A DNA stretch of 64,000 nucleotides, from contig NZ_AVSQ01000016.1 of assembly GCF_000685395.1 (NCBI RefSeq), forward strand, positions 37,325 to 101,324, written 5' to 3'. The translations under genes and the position numbers were made by a program. The notes beneath the pieces are model-generated. The model was given only the letters and a program-made list of their open reading frames with translations, searched no databases and was not told the origin of the DNA. This stretch comes from Candidatus Nitrosotenuis chungbukensis. Its GTDB lineage: Archaea > Thermoproteota > Nitrososphaeria > Nitrososphaerales > Nitrosopumilaceae. Positions within the stretch are counted from its first letter, which is position 1; the number at the start of each line of letters is the position of its first letter. Below, piece by piece: positions 1 through 8,903 of the stretch.

Positions 1-131
1 CCTAGTTCAATTTGGTATTGTTCGAGTTTGACATTTATGAGAAAATCAAGCGGGGCAGCAGATGCCTGCGACACCAGTACGCAAAACATGGCAAAAAACA
101 TGATCCCTACGATTGTTACTTGTCTCAACAT
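1..131 (-). CDS. Exported protein, N-terminal fragment (cut by window edge)
   Basis: ATG at 131 on the minus strand opens 43 codons that stay open to the window edge. The first 25 or so residues form a classic signal peptide: positive MLRQ, a hydrophobic core rich in V, I, F and M, and a cleavage-like SQASAA before APLDF. Beyond residue 26 the fragment is too short to assign. An AT-rich stretch (about 153-158) lies 25 bases upstream, as expected for a leaderless archaeal start. It is divergent from the PKD protein gene. Exported is well supported; function unknown. Confidence 0.6.
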   Translation of the reverse strand, partial: MLRQVTIVGIMFFAMFCVLVSQASAAPLDFLINVKLEQYQIEL

Positions 132-399
132 TGTGAATTGAACCAATGTTTGTTAAGCTCAAGCATCAAAATCAAAACAGTCGCAAATCAGTTATTTTTT
201 AGCAATTCGAGTTATATGACAATTGTTTTGGTTTCCTTGACCCGTCTGTATTTTCAAAAAGCGCCGTCGTTTTGCAAAACGATCCAAAGTTTGTAGTTTG
301 ATCTCAAAATGCAAAAAAGATCGATAAAACAAAATGTTGATCCCAAAATTGCATACAATTGAACGAAAGCTTTTAATCAGTGTAATTTTTACGATTAAA

Positions 400-2541
400 A
401 TGTTGCAATTAAAATTTTACACAGTTCTGATGACACTGCTGGTTGTCAGCATGGTCTATTCACCGTCTTTTAGTAACACAGCTAGCGCCGCAACCCAGCC
501 TCAAAACATTGTAAAGGCCGGAGACTTTGTAACCTTGTCTGGAACCGGAACTGACCCTGACGATGATTTCCTTACAGTCCAATGGAAACAAGTTGGTGGC
601 GAGCCAGTTACCCTGTCCTCAACAACCGTTGCAGAACCAACCTTTACTGCCCCTGAAGTTGAAAACGGCATGGTGAAAATTTTAACTTTTGAATTAACCG
701 TTACTGATCCTTATGGTGCAACTGACAAAGACACACTGAAAATCACTGTCTTGCCAAGAAATCAGCCCCCAACTGCTGACGCTGGCAGTGATCAAACTGT
801 AAACAAAAATGACCAAGTCACCCTCAATGGTGACGGCTCAGACCCAGACGGTGATGCCTTGTACTACCACTGGTCACAAATTGACGGACCAATCGTAGAA
901 TTATCTGATGCAAATGACCAAAACGCTTCATTTGATACTTCATCGATGCCTCGAAGTTCTGGCATATTACGATTCCAACTGACTGTAACTGACGGCTATG
1001 GTGGATTGGCACGTGATAGCGTTGTAATCAAAGTAAACGCTGCAAAGGCTACGCTAATTACTGCCGATGCAGGTGATGATCAAACTGTTGACGAAGGAAC
1101 AAACGTACAACTAGATGGCTCTTGTAATGATAAACTCAATAGAGAATTCTCCTACAGATGGGTACAAACACTTGGACCATTCGCACCACTGTCATCAACA
1201 ACTAGTGCAGACCCAACATTTACTGCACCTGAAATCGCTAATGGACAAATGGTTCCAACCGCATTTAGATTGACTTGTGCCGTAGGAGATGGCGGTGGAT
1301 CATCTACCGATGTTGTAATTATTAGAATTAACCCAGTCAACGATATTCCTGTAGCTGATGCAGGTCCTGACAAGAACACTCTCTCAAACAGACTCGTAAT
1401 ACTTGCCGGTTCTGGCTCAGACCCAGACGGAGATGCACTCAAGTATACCTGGAAACAAGTTGGCGGCGAAGATGTAGACCTTCTATTTCCAAACCGATCT
1501 GAACTAAAGTTCACAGCACCCGAAGTATTTGGCGGCGACTCTACAACTTTGGAATTTGAATTAACTGCAACTGACCCATATGGGGCAAAGGGAACAGACA
1601 CTGTTACTGTAACTGTAACCTCTGATAACGCAAGACCCTCTGCAGACGCTGGGCTTGACCAAACTGTAGATGAACAAACAAGCGTTACACTTTCTGGCTC
1701 TGCAGAAGACCCAGACAGTGAAGATATCACTTATACATGGAAACAAGTTGGCGGCGAAGCAGTTGAATTATCATCAACTGATGAACAAAACCCGACATTC
1801 ATAGCACCAATAGTTGCCAACGGCAAAATCAAGGTGTTGGTATTTGAGCTAAGAGCAGCTGACGAGCATGGCCGTCCATCAAAGGACACTACCAAAGTAT
1901 ACGTGCTTCCAGTCAACTCTGCACCAGTAGTTGATGCAGGCATTGATCAAACTGTAGACGTAGATGCAACTGTAATGCTTGCTGGCTCTGCATCCGATGA
2001 GGATGGAGAACAGCTAACATATCTGTGGAGCCAAATTGGCGGACAGACAGTGAGCTTGTCTTCGACAACAGACTTGGACGTAACCTTTGTGGCACCAAAG
2101 ACAGAACTTGACACCAAACTAACATTCCAATTAGTAGCTAACGATGGAACTATTGACAGCGCACCTGACACAGTCGATGTCGTTGTAAAGGGAATTACCA
2201 CAAAGGCGATAACTGCATATGCTGGCAAAGACCAAAATGTCAATGAGCACGTTGTTGTGACCTTGTTTGGCTCTGGAAAGGATCCACTAAAGCACAACCT
2301 CTCATACAGCTGGAGCCAACTATCTGGCGAGCCTGTAGTCTTGTCATCATCTACTCTGGCAAAGCCTTCATTTGAGTCACCTGACGTGGACAATGAGGAG
2401 ACAAAGACATTGGTATTTGAGCTAACTGTCAGTGACGGAACTGGCCGCAGCGCAAAGGACTCTGTCAAGATAACAGTTGGTCCAATTAACGGCGACCCAA
2501 CAGCGTTTGCCAAAGTAAAAAGCACAAGAGAGCCAGTATAA
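400..2541 (+). CDS. Secreted PKD-repeat surface protein, seven tandem domains
   Basis: An in-frame ATG exists at 334, but ATG 400 begins directly at a signal peptide (MLQLKFYTVLMTLLVVSMVY, then SNTASAA), so 400 is preferred. The mature protein is about seven PKD/REJ-type Ig-like domains of about 95 residues. Each opens with a form of ADAGxDQTV, followed by xLxGSGSDPDGD, W(K/S)Qxx(G/S)GE and a closing xFELTVTDxxG. The first repeat lacks the ADAG opening. There is no C-terminal membrane span and no sorting tail; the chain ends shortly after a partial eighth linker. PKD arrays usually mediate adhesion or S-layer association, so an extracellular scaffold or adhesin role is likely. No catalytic domain is visible. 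Confidence 0.85.
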   Translation: MLQLKFYTVLMTLLVVSMVYSPSFSNTASAATQPQNIVKAGDFVTLSGTGTDPDDDFLTVQWKQVGGEPVTLSSTTVAEPTFTAPEVENGMVKILTFELTVTDPYGATDKDTLKITVLPRNQPPTADAGSDQTVNKNDQVTLNGDGSDPDGDALYYHWSQIDGPIVELSDANDQNASFDTSSMPRSSGILRFQLTVTDGYGGLARDSVVIKVNAAKATLITADAGDDQTVDEGTNVQLDGSCNDKLNREFSYRWVQTLGPFAPLSSTTSADPTFTAPEIANGQMVPTAFRLTCAVGDGGGSSTDVVIIRINPVNDIPVADAGPDKNTLSNRLVILAGSGSDPDGDALKYTWKQVGGEDVDLLFPNRSELKFTAPEVFGGDSTTLEFELTATDPYGAKGTDTVTVTVTSDNARPSADAGLDQTVDEQTSVTLSGSAEDPDSEDITYTWKQVGGEAVELSSTDEQNPTFIAPIVANGKIKVLVFELRAADEHGRPSKDTTKVYVLPVNSAPVVDAGIDQTVDVDATVMLAGSASDEDGEQLTYLWSQIGGQTVSLSSTTDLDVTFVAPKTELDTKLTFQLVANDGTIDSAPDTVDVVVKGITTKAITAYAGKDQNVNEHVVVTLFGSGKDPLKHNLSYSWSQLSGEPVVLSSSTLAKPSFESPDVDNEETKTLVFELTVSDGTGRSAKDSVKITVGPINGDPTAFAKVKSTREPV

Positions 2542-2627
2542 GTCTGGTTTAATCTGTTCTAATTTTATCAATCCGCAACCACAAGTATGTTCATAAACCA
2601 TCTGCTCTGATGTAATGATGAACCTTT

Positions 2628-3287
2628 TTGGATGTTGAGAAATTCAAAGACGACGTTTATGTGATAACTGACCGCCTTGCAGCGAGCCTGCAAAAAGACG
2701 ACGTGCCAAAGCTAAACTATGTCCGCCAAAGACTAATCGACCTGTACCAGCAAAACTTGGTAAAAATCAACCACTCCGTCCTTGAGCTGATTTGCGCGGC
2801 AAACCTGATATCAAACGGATATGTGGTGGACGTGGAAAAACAACTGACTGATTCGCTTGTGTGTGATGTCTATGCAAAAAAAGACGACAAGGTATCAATA
2901 ATTGAGATAGAGACTGGCTTTACCCCGCCTGAGCATGCACTAGACACGATTGATTACTATACGTCTAGAATTGTAAGCAAGGTTGCCCGTTACAGCAAGT
3001 ATTGTGCCAAGTTTTCGCTTGCCACGCCAGTGATTGGAATGCTGCCGATACACAAGATCTTCCTAAATCCTTCCACACTGAGGCCCGAAAATGAGATCAA
3101 AAAAGTAAAATCCCTATGTGACAGATTCTACAAAAACCCGCCAATAGCATATGATGACATAGTAAATGCAAAGCTAAACTCTGTTTATCTTATCAATATA
3201 GACAAAAACTTTGCAAAAGAAATCGATCCGATCGTATACCATGAATTGACAATGTCAATTTTGGCCAAGAGCGAAATCGACCTTTGA
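2628..3287 (+). CDS. Hypothetical protein with PD-(D/E)XK nuclease-like core
   Basis: 219 residues from a TTG start; nearby ATGs (2615, 2618) are out of frame. After a helical N-terminal half (1-65), residues about 66-96 read GYVVDVEKQLTDSLVCDVYA... with D80, then IIEIETG with E93 and E95. This D...ExE spacing on two predicted strands is what restriction-endonuclease-like folds show, although the usual ExK lysine is absent. The remainder is mixed helical. It precedes a tiny zinc protein and a SNF2 ATPase on the same strand, so a DNA-related role is plausible. The family is not recognised with certainty; the nuclease assignment is inference. Confidence 0.6.
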   Translation: MDVEKFKDDVYVITDRLAASLQKDDVPKLNYVRQRLIDLYQQNLVKINHSVLELICAANLISNGYVVDVEKQLTDSLVCDVYAKKDDKVSIIEIETGFTPPEHALDTIDYYTSRIVSKVARYSKYCAKFSLATPVIGMLPIHKIFLNPSTLRPENEIKKVKSLCDRFYKNPPIAYDDIVNAKLNSVYLINIDKNFAKEIDPIVYHELTMSILAKSEIDL

Positions 3288-3331
3288 AAGTAGTCCTAAA
3301 ATATGACAAACATGTATGATCCATTGGAATC

Positions 3332-3457
3332 ATGATCTGCGGCAACTGTGAAAAGCATAGGCACTATGAGTGCATTGACTGTCAAAATGACCACAAAACT
3401 GAGCTGTGCAGCTGCGACTGCCACGTGGATTCTGAGATGCACGGACACGGCAAATAA
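3332..3457 (+). CDS. Tiny Cys/His-rich zinc-binding protein (41 aa)
   Basis: ATG 3332 opens 41 codons ending TAA. The product begins MICGNCEKHRHYECIDCQ and later has CSCDC and an H-rich tail (MHGHGK). Two CxxC pairs (C3/C6, C14/C17) plus CxCxC and several histidines make a treble-clef or B-box-like zinc site very likely. It sits between the nuclease-like gene and the SNF2 gene on the same strand. It belongs to the set of sub-80-residue zinc proteins scattered through this window. Function unknown. Confidence 0.6.
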   Translation: MICGNCEKHRHYECIDCQNDHKTELCSCDCHVDSEMHGHGK

Positions 3458-3651
3458 GCCAAGTTTATTTTTAGTCCAAGTTGGTAAATAGTGAGAAAAA
3501 ACATCACACTGGTGTTGTTTGACTCAAAAATCTGCTCAAAATATGGGTTTTTCTATAATTCTTAACCTAAATTTTAGACATTTGGTTTGATCTCTGATAA
3601 ACTCAAGATTCATAAACAGAAAAAACAATTCAACGAAGATCATTGACGACC

Positions 3652-5370
3652 ATGACTAACTTTGGTACATTAGAATACGTTCTGGACAAGTTTTCAGGCA
3701 CGTGGAGCTGGAAGGTAACTGGGGAGCGAGCAGTGGCAATGGTGTCTAGAATCATCCCACAAGCGTGGTATGGCGATGGCGAGTTTGAGGCAATAGTCCC
3801 AGACGATCCGAAAAACGTACTGCAGATAAAATGGATAATGGACAGATACCCACTTGAAATACTCTCAAAGACAACTTGGCAAAAAAAGCTCCCAATCACC
3901 ACAAAGCCTGAACCAAAAAAGCCAAAGAGAATTGAAAAGCTGCAGCTGGCAAACCCTGGAAAACAGTTCAAGGGGAACCTGCTGAACTTTCAGAGGGAGG
4001 GCCTTGACTTTCTGATAAAATCGTCTGGGAACGCACTGCTTGCCGACGAAATGGGTTTGGGGAAAACGGTCGAGACATTATCCTATATCGGAACAGAGCA
4101 AGGAACGTTTCCAGCACTGATTGTTGCCCCGCTTGTGACCCTGAACAACTGGCAGAGAGAAATTGAAAAGTTTTTGAAACTAAAAAGCAGAAACGGCAGA
4201 CTGATTGATGACAAACCGCCAACCTCGACAATTATCCGCGTTGGAAAATCCGAGGATTTGGGGAAATATGATTTTTACATAATCAACTATGAATTGTTGT
4301 TCAAGCGATACAAGGACCTGGCCAAGCTAAACCTGAAAACAATCGTGTGCGACGAGGTGCAGAATCTTCGCTCAAAAACTACGCAAAAATATCATGCGAT
4401 AAAGAAACTCTCCGCGCTGGAATCTGTAAAGTACAGAATTGGTCTTTCCGGCACTCCGATATACAACCGCGGCTCTGAAATTTGGCCAATAGTTGACATC
4501 CTTCGCCCAGGACTGCTTGGGAGCTTTAAGGAATTTTGCGAATATTTCTGCTACATAAATGAAAAAGGAAAGGCGATCGTACTTGAAAACAAGCGAGAGT
4601 CTCTCAGAAACATGCTGCAAAAGCACGTCATGCTCAGAAGAAAGAAAACCGACGTGCTGCAAGAGCTCAAAGAAAAAATCCGGCACAAGGAGATAATCGA
4701 CGCAGACATCAATTATTACAATAAGGAGCTTGAAAAAATCTGGAAAAAACTTGAGGATGATAGAAAGGCAGCGCAGAATGCGTTTGACGCATCAACTGCA
4801 TATCAGAGAGCAATCCAAAGCGAGCGACAGGTGGCAGGTGTTGCCAAGCTGCCGCACGTGATTAATTTTGTTAAAAACATAATGGAAATCGAGGAAAGCG
4901 TAGTCGTCTTTTGCCATCACAAGGCAATCCACTCGCTGCTCCACCAAGCACTTGCAGAGTTCAAGCCTGCATCTATCATTGGGGGACAGTCTGACAAGGA
5001 ACGACAGAACAGCATTGACACATTCCAGAACGGCGAGACCAAACTGATGATTGCCGGGCTGCGCGCAGGAAACGTCGGAATTAATCTGACTCGCGCAAAA
5101 TATGTGATATTTGCCGAGCTTGACTGGAGTCCTGCAATACATCTGCAAGCAGAAGACCGATTGCACAGAATTGGGCAAAAGAGCACGGTATTTGCTTACT
5201 ACCTGATGGGCAACGGAACACTTGATGAACACGTTGCGCGAGTCCTTGTGGACAAGAGCTACGAAATAGACGCAATAATGGACAACAAGGTGGAATCGTT
5301 TGAAAACAAAGAAAAGGCAGAACTGATTTTGGCGCAAATCCACGACAAGATCCGCTCCATTACAGGCTAG
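3652..5370 (+). CDS. SNF2-family DNA-dependent ATPase/helicase
   Basis: Swi2/Snf2 motor protein using ATP to translocate on or remodel DNA. Counting from ATG 3652 (a TTG at 3643 is also in frame): motif I DEMGLGKT at 132-139, motif II DEVQ at 234-237 (unusual for DEAH/DEAQ), motif III GLSGTP, then helicase C with GLRAGNVGINLT and HRIGQ at 505-509. The first 100 or so residues hold a small domain before the motor. A basic, helical insert lies between the two RecA lobes. Its size and simple layout resemble stand-alone archaeal/SMARCAL1-like SNF2 proteins rather than large remodellers. A nuclease-like gene and a zinc protein lie upstream. Role in repair, recombination or defence is undetermined. 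Confidence 0.9.
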   Translation: MTNFGTLEYVLDKFSGTWSWKVTGERAVAMVSRIIPQAWYGDGEFEAIVPDDPKNVLQIKWIMDRYPLEILSKTTWQKKLPITTKPEPKKPKRIEKLQLANPGKQFKGNLLNFQREGLDFLIKSSGNALLADEMGLGKTVETLSYIGTEQGTFPALIVAPLVTLNNWQREIEKFLKLKSRNGRLIDDKPPTSTIIRVGKSEDLGKYDFYIINYELLFKRYKDLAKLNLKTIVCDEVQNLRSKTTQKYHAIKKLSALESVKYRIGLSGTPIYNRGSEIWPIVDILRPGLLGSFKEFCEYFCYINEKGKAIVLENKRESLRNMLQKHVMLRRKKTDVLQELKEKIRHKEIIDADINYYNKELEKIWKKLEDDRKAAQNAFDASTAYQRAIQSERQVAGVAKLPHVINFVKNIMEIEESVVVFCHHKAIHSLLHQALAEFKPASIIGGQSDKERQNSIDTFQNGETKLMIAGLRAGNVGINLTRAKYVIFAELDWSPAIHLQAEDRLHRIGQKSTVFAYYLMGNGTLDEHVARVLVDKSYEIDAIMDNKVESFENKEKAELILAQIHDKIRSITG

Positions 5371-5445
5371 CTCTACGTATCACCCCTTTCACTATATCAC
5401 CTATATGCAAAAGATCAAATACTTAGATCCTACAAAGAGTAATTC

Positions 5446-5619
5446 TTGAGAATAGATAGCTGCAGAAACTGTGGAAACGCCCTGGAGGTAAAAAAGTACT
5501 GCCAAGTATGCACCCAGCCAATCCAGTTCCTTTGTTCACAATGTGCCCACTATGCAGACGACCCGATCCACTCCGTCTGTGATCTAAAACTGCATATCGG
5601 AAAACAGTCTGTGGCCTAG
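5446..5619 (+). CDS. Small zinc-ribbon protein (57 aa)
   Basis: TTG 5446 opens 57 codons to TAG. The sequence shows CRNCGNALEVKKYCQVC (CxxC-x10-CxxC), then CSQCAHYADDPIHSVC. This double pattern suggests two zinc sites, as in a B-box or zinc-ribbon pair. The architecture resembles the 63-residue protein at 10872-11063. It stands alone between the SNF2 gene and the convergent glnA. The TTG start follows the AT-rich stretch 'atacttagatcc' by about 25 bases. Confidence 0.6.
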   Translation: MRIDSCRNCGNALEVKKYCQVCTQPIQFLCSQCAHYADDPIHSVCDLKLHIGKQSVA

Positions 5620-5756
5620 TTGTCAAATTATTCAAATTTGCTGTAAATGTTGAGAATACTTGAATTTTGGATTTTAGCATAGAAGGATAATTTTTGAAAC
5701 CATGTTGCTATGAAAACAAATTTCCGATTATCGGCATTGAATATTTGTTTAGGCGA

Positions 5757-7232
5757 CTAGACATTAGCATACATTGCAACTTCCCACGCTGTAGGAATTT
5801 GTGCAAACGCTGAAAATTCTTTCTGTTTTATTGAACAATACACATCAAGAAAGTCTTTTGTAAATGTAGCCTGTAAAAAATCATGGTCACATTGCAGTGC
5901 ATTTATTGCGTCTTTTAATGTAAGTGGCAGTGACGTAACTCCGTAGTTTCTCTTTTGCTCATCTGATAATTTGTATACGTTTTCTTCAACGGGATCCCCC
6001 GGATCTATTTTTTTCTTAATTCCGTCCAAACCTGCAAGGAGTAAGCCTGCTTCTAGAATGTATATGTTTGAAGTTGCATCTGGTATTCTGTATTCTATTC
6101 TTTTACTTTTTTCAGAGTTATGCGATGTTGGCACTCTGATTGCGACTGATCTATTGTTTATTCCCCAGCAAACGTTTACTGGTGCTTCAAAATTTGGAAT
6201 TAGTCTTTTATACGAATTGGTAGTTGGGTTTGAAATCGCGCAAAGTGATGCTGCATGAGAAAGAATCCCTCCTATGTAGTATCGACCAATCTGACTTAGC
6301 CCGTTTTCATCGTCCTGATCATACATCCTGTTTCTATCTTTCTGCCATAAGCTCTGATGAATGTGCATGGCAGAAGCGTTATCCCCGTAAATTGGTTTTG
6401 GCATAAATGTTGCAATCTTGTCCTTACTAGCTGCCTTTACTTTGACTAGATTTTTTATGGTGATTACGTTGTCTGCCATGGCTGTCATTTCATCATGTCG
6501 AATATTCAACTCGCACTGTCCACCAGTGGCTACTTCATGATGCTCTGCTTCGATTCTCATTCCAAAATATTTGTGTAGATCATCACAAATGTCTTTTCGC
6601 AACGAATTTGTTGTGTCTATTGGCTGCGCAGTATAGTATCCGTCTTTTAGGCTCACCGTCGTTCCAACGTGTTTGTCTGCCCATGGTGCCTCCTTTGATT
6701 CGATATGGTATCCAGCTCCACCATATGGCTGAATTGCGCCAATTGACGATGGAAACAACTTGATACTGTCAAAAATAAAAAATTCTATTTCAGGACCGAA
6801 CCTGGCTTCAGTAAAACCAAACGCCATCATCTCATTTTTCGTCTTTTTTAATATGCCTCTAGAGTCTCGACCGTATCTATCTGTGCTCTGGACACTTCCA
6901 TCGTATACGTCAACAAACATTCTCGCATTTCTTCTATTTTCATTATCATAGTATGGGGGAAGAACCTTGTATGTTGAAATGTCTGGCAACAACAGTAAAT
7001 CTGATTTATTGATGGGGCTGAACCCTCTAACTGAACTTGCATCAAGTTTATCAAATCCGTCTTTAAAGTGTTCTACATTTAGGGAATATGATGGAATCCC
7101 AATACAATGAAGCTCTCCAAATATGTCTGTAAACCACATGCTTACAAAATCAATCTTGTCGTTTTCAATTTTTTTAATTATGTCGTGAGACGCATTGTCC
7201 AATGACGTGTTATTTTCGGTAACGTCACTCAT
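5757..7232 (-). CDS. glnA: Glutamine synthetase, type I family
   Basis: ATP-dependent amide synthetase of the GlnA fold, 491 residues. Visible signatures: an N-terminal beta-grasp region with VSMWFTDIFGELHCIGIP; the ATP/metal region GFTEARFGPEIEFF; HHEVATGGQCELN; FMPKPIYGDNASAMHIHQSL; PTTNSYKRLIPNFEAPV; and RSVAIRVP. Its start overlaps the mscS stop by four bases (ATGA), so it is the last gene of the aminomutase-DUF432-mscS-glnA run. Known: archaeal GS can amidate glutamate, and in some methanogens beta-glutamate to beta-glutamine. Inference from context: this copy may serve an osmolyte rather than bulk nitrogen assimilation. A second, housekeeping GlnA elsewhere would support that. Confidence 0.93.
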   Translation of the reverse strand: MSDVTENNTSLDNASHDIIKKIENDKIDFVSMWFTDIFGELHCIGIPSYSLNVEHFKDGFDKLDASSVRGFSPINKSDLLLLPDISTYKVLPPYYDNENRRNARMFVDVYDGSVQSTDRYGRDSRGILKKTKNEMMAFGFTEARFGPEIEFFIFDSIKLFPSSIGAIQPYGGAGYHIESKEAPWADKHVGTTVSLKDGYYTAQPIDTTNSLRKDICDDLHKYFGMRIEAEHHEVATGGQCELNIRHDEMTAMADNVITIKNLVKVKAASKDKIATFMPKPIYGDNASAMHIHQSLWQKDRNRMYDQDDENGLSQIGRYYIGGILSHAASLCAISNPTTNSYKRLIPNFEAPVNVCWGINNRSVAIRVPTSHNSEKSKRIEYRIPDATSNIYILEAGLLLAGLDGIKKKIDPGDPVEENVYKLSDEQKRNYGVTSLPLTLKDAINALQCDHDFLQATFTKDFLDVYCSIKQKEFSAFAQIPTAWEVAMYANV

Positions 7233-8101
7233 GTCTTTTCATGCGTTTCCGTGGATTTGTCTGTCTCGTACTGCTTTGCATTTTCAGCATAATGTATGAT
7301 TCTCTGCGGAAATGGGATTTCTATTCCCTCATCATCTAGTGATTTTTTAATTGTCTTGAGCAAAACTGGCCCAACCTGGTCCCACTCGTCCCGTGGAATC
7401 CAGGCTAACACCTTTAGATTTACGCTTGAATCCCCAAGACTTTCAGTCCAAACAGCTGGCTCGGGCTCGCGTAACACAAATGGTAGTCTTTCTAGGGATT
7501 TTTTGATTACCTCGATTACGTGATCAATATCCTCCTTGTATGCGATTCCCAATGTGACATCTACCCTTCGTATCTCGCTTCCTGAAACATTCCGTATCTC
7601 TGACGTGAATACTTTTTCGTTAGGAACCCGAACAATGGATCCATCGAACATCTTTATTCTTGTTGAGAATATTGTAATGTCCATCAGTTTTCCGTAAACC
7701 TTGCTGTCGGTGATTTCAATTAAATCGCCTACCTTGGCGGGTCTGTCAAACATTAGGAAGATGCCTGAAATTAGGTTTGATACAACTGACTGGGTCGCAA
7801 ATCCAATTATTATTCCAAATATTCCTCCCGCCACCATTAATCCGCTCAGGTCTATCCCCTGGCTCGTGATTACAGCTAAAAGGGTAACAACTATGATTCC
7901 GTAATAGATTATTTTGTGAAAGCTTTTCGCGGTATTTTCTGGAAGGTTTGCTGAAACATATCTTTTGAATATGATGCTGACTGCTCGTGCAAATATGACG
8001 CCTGCCACCATGATTAGAATTCCAATTATCAGCGAGTCAATGAACACTTCTTTTCCCATCACGTTGATGGACGTTGCATTTGTAAACAATTCAAAAACCA
8101 T
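7229..8101 (-). CDS. mscS: Small-conductance mechanosensitive channel, MscS family
   Basis: 290 residues. Three N-terminal membrane segments end in the pore-lining TM3, rich in G and A (GGIFGIIIGFATQSVVSNLI) and followed by FMFDRPAKVGD-type residues of the beta domain. The cytosolic alpha/beta part extends to about 265, with a short charged tail. It opens under membrane tension and releases solutes during hypo-osmotic shock. Its ATG shares one base with the TAA of the upstream DUF432-like gene (TAATG), and its stop overlaps glnA by four bases, so the three are almost certainly co-transcribed. MscS next to compatible-solute genes is known from the ectoine cluster of Nitrosopumilus. Confidence 0.93.
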   Translation of the reverse strand: MVFELFTNATSINVMGKEVFIDSLIIGILIMVAGVIFARAVSIIFKRYVSANLPENTAKSFHKIIYYGIIVVTLLAVITSQGIDLSGLMVAGGIFGIIIGFATQSVVSNLISGIFLMFDRPAKVGDLIEITDSKVYGKLMDITIFSTRIKMFDGSIVRVPNEKVFTSEIRNVSGSEIRRVDVTLGIAYKEDIDHVIEVIKKSLERLPFVLREPEPAVWTESLGDSSVNLKVLAWIPRDEWDQVGPVLLKTIKKSLDDEGIEIPFPQRIIHYAENAKQYETDKSTETHEKT

Positions 8102-8868
8102 TAACTAAACCCCCATTCCATGGAAAATTTGTAATCTGTTTTTTTAATATTTCTGGGAGCTAATGACCAATTGTCTGGCGTTGCTATTGGCTTTTGCACA
8201 ACTTCTATTATTTTCAGCCCTCCCCTGTTCTTTATCTCGATCCTTAGTTCATCCATCATCACATTTTCACCGTTGTAGTAAAGATCATGGTCTGATGCAG
8301 GAATGATGATTTTTCCGACATGTACTGACTCTTCTAATTCGTTCTCGACTGCGATTCTTAGATCCGTGTGCACTAAGGGAGACTGTGTGTTTTTGTCAAC
8401 AAATGAAGGTGTTTTTGCATACTTGCACAATCTTCCCTCTTCGGGCGTACCATACAGGCCAAACCTAGAATTGCTTGGCTCACACGAAAAACAATCGAGC
8501 ATGTCCGTCTGTTCATCATTAATCAAAAATATTCCAATTTCTATGGGAAATGGTACTGTTAATTCTGTGGTGGATTTACCGCTAATGAAAATGGGGTCTG
8601 TGAATCTGATGAAAACAAAATCTGTCTTGTATGTAGGTAGGTGAATTGGCAGAACCGGTGCTATCTCGATTTCAAGATCTCCTGCTCTGCAATGGATTAT
8701 GTTCTTTGTAGTTTTGTTCTCTGAGTCGTTTCTAACATAAGAAAATTTGTCCTTGTCCACTCTGGAAAATAGTATCTTGTTTTTTGATATGGTTAGGGTT
8801 GTATCGTTTTTTATAATTTGTTTTCCAAACTTGAAATTATTTGACTCTGAGCTGCTCACTGATTTCAT
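8101..8868 (-). CDS. DUF432-like conserved archaeal protein
   Basis: 255 residues, soluble, rich in beta strand, without signal peptide or membrane span. Middle residues include LPTYKTDFVFIRFTDPIFIS, a cysteine pair (CFSCEPSN) and GLYGTPEEGRLCKYAK. I believe this matches the archaeal DUF432 family, whose members often adjoin MscS channels; the family name is from memory and not certain. Its stop codon overlaps the mscS start by one base and it begins 35 bases after the aminomutase gene. A role linked to channel or osmolyte control follows from context only. Confidence 0.7.
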   Translation of the reverse strand: MKSVSSSESNNFKFGKQIIKNDTTLTISKNKILFSRVDKDKFSYVRNDSENKTTKNIIHCRAGDLEIEIAPVLPIHLPTYKTDFVFIRFTDPIFISGKSTTELTVPFPIEIGIFLINDEQTDMLDCFSCEPSNSRFGLYGTPEEGRLCKYAKTPSFVDKNTQSPLVHTDLRIAVENELEESVHVGKIIIPASDHDLYYNGENVMMDELRIEIKNRGGLKIIEVVQKPIATPDNWSLAPRNIKKTDYKFSMEWGFS

Positions 8869-8903
8869 ATCTCTATTAGCCCTTATTGTTGCTTTTGTCT
8901 GTT

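Noticed and set aside
12..296. 94-codon plus-strand frame at the left edge
   Set aside because: It overlaps a minus-strand signal-peptide gene start (131) whose protein looks real; the plus-strand frame has no protein character.
1152..2525. Long minus-strand frames (two of 192 codons, one of 70) within the PKD gene
   Set aside because: They are antisense to a highly repetitive Ser/Thr/Asp-rich coding sequence that keeps the reverse strand open. Composition is not protein-like.
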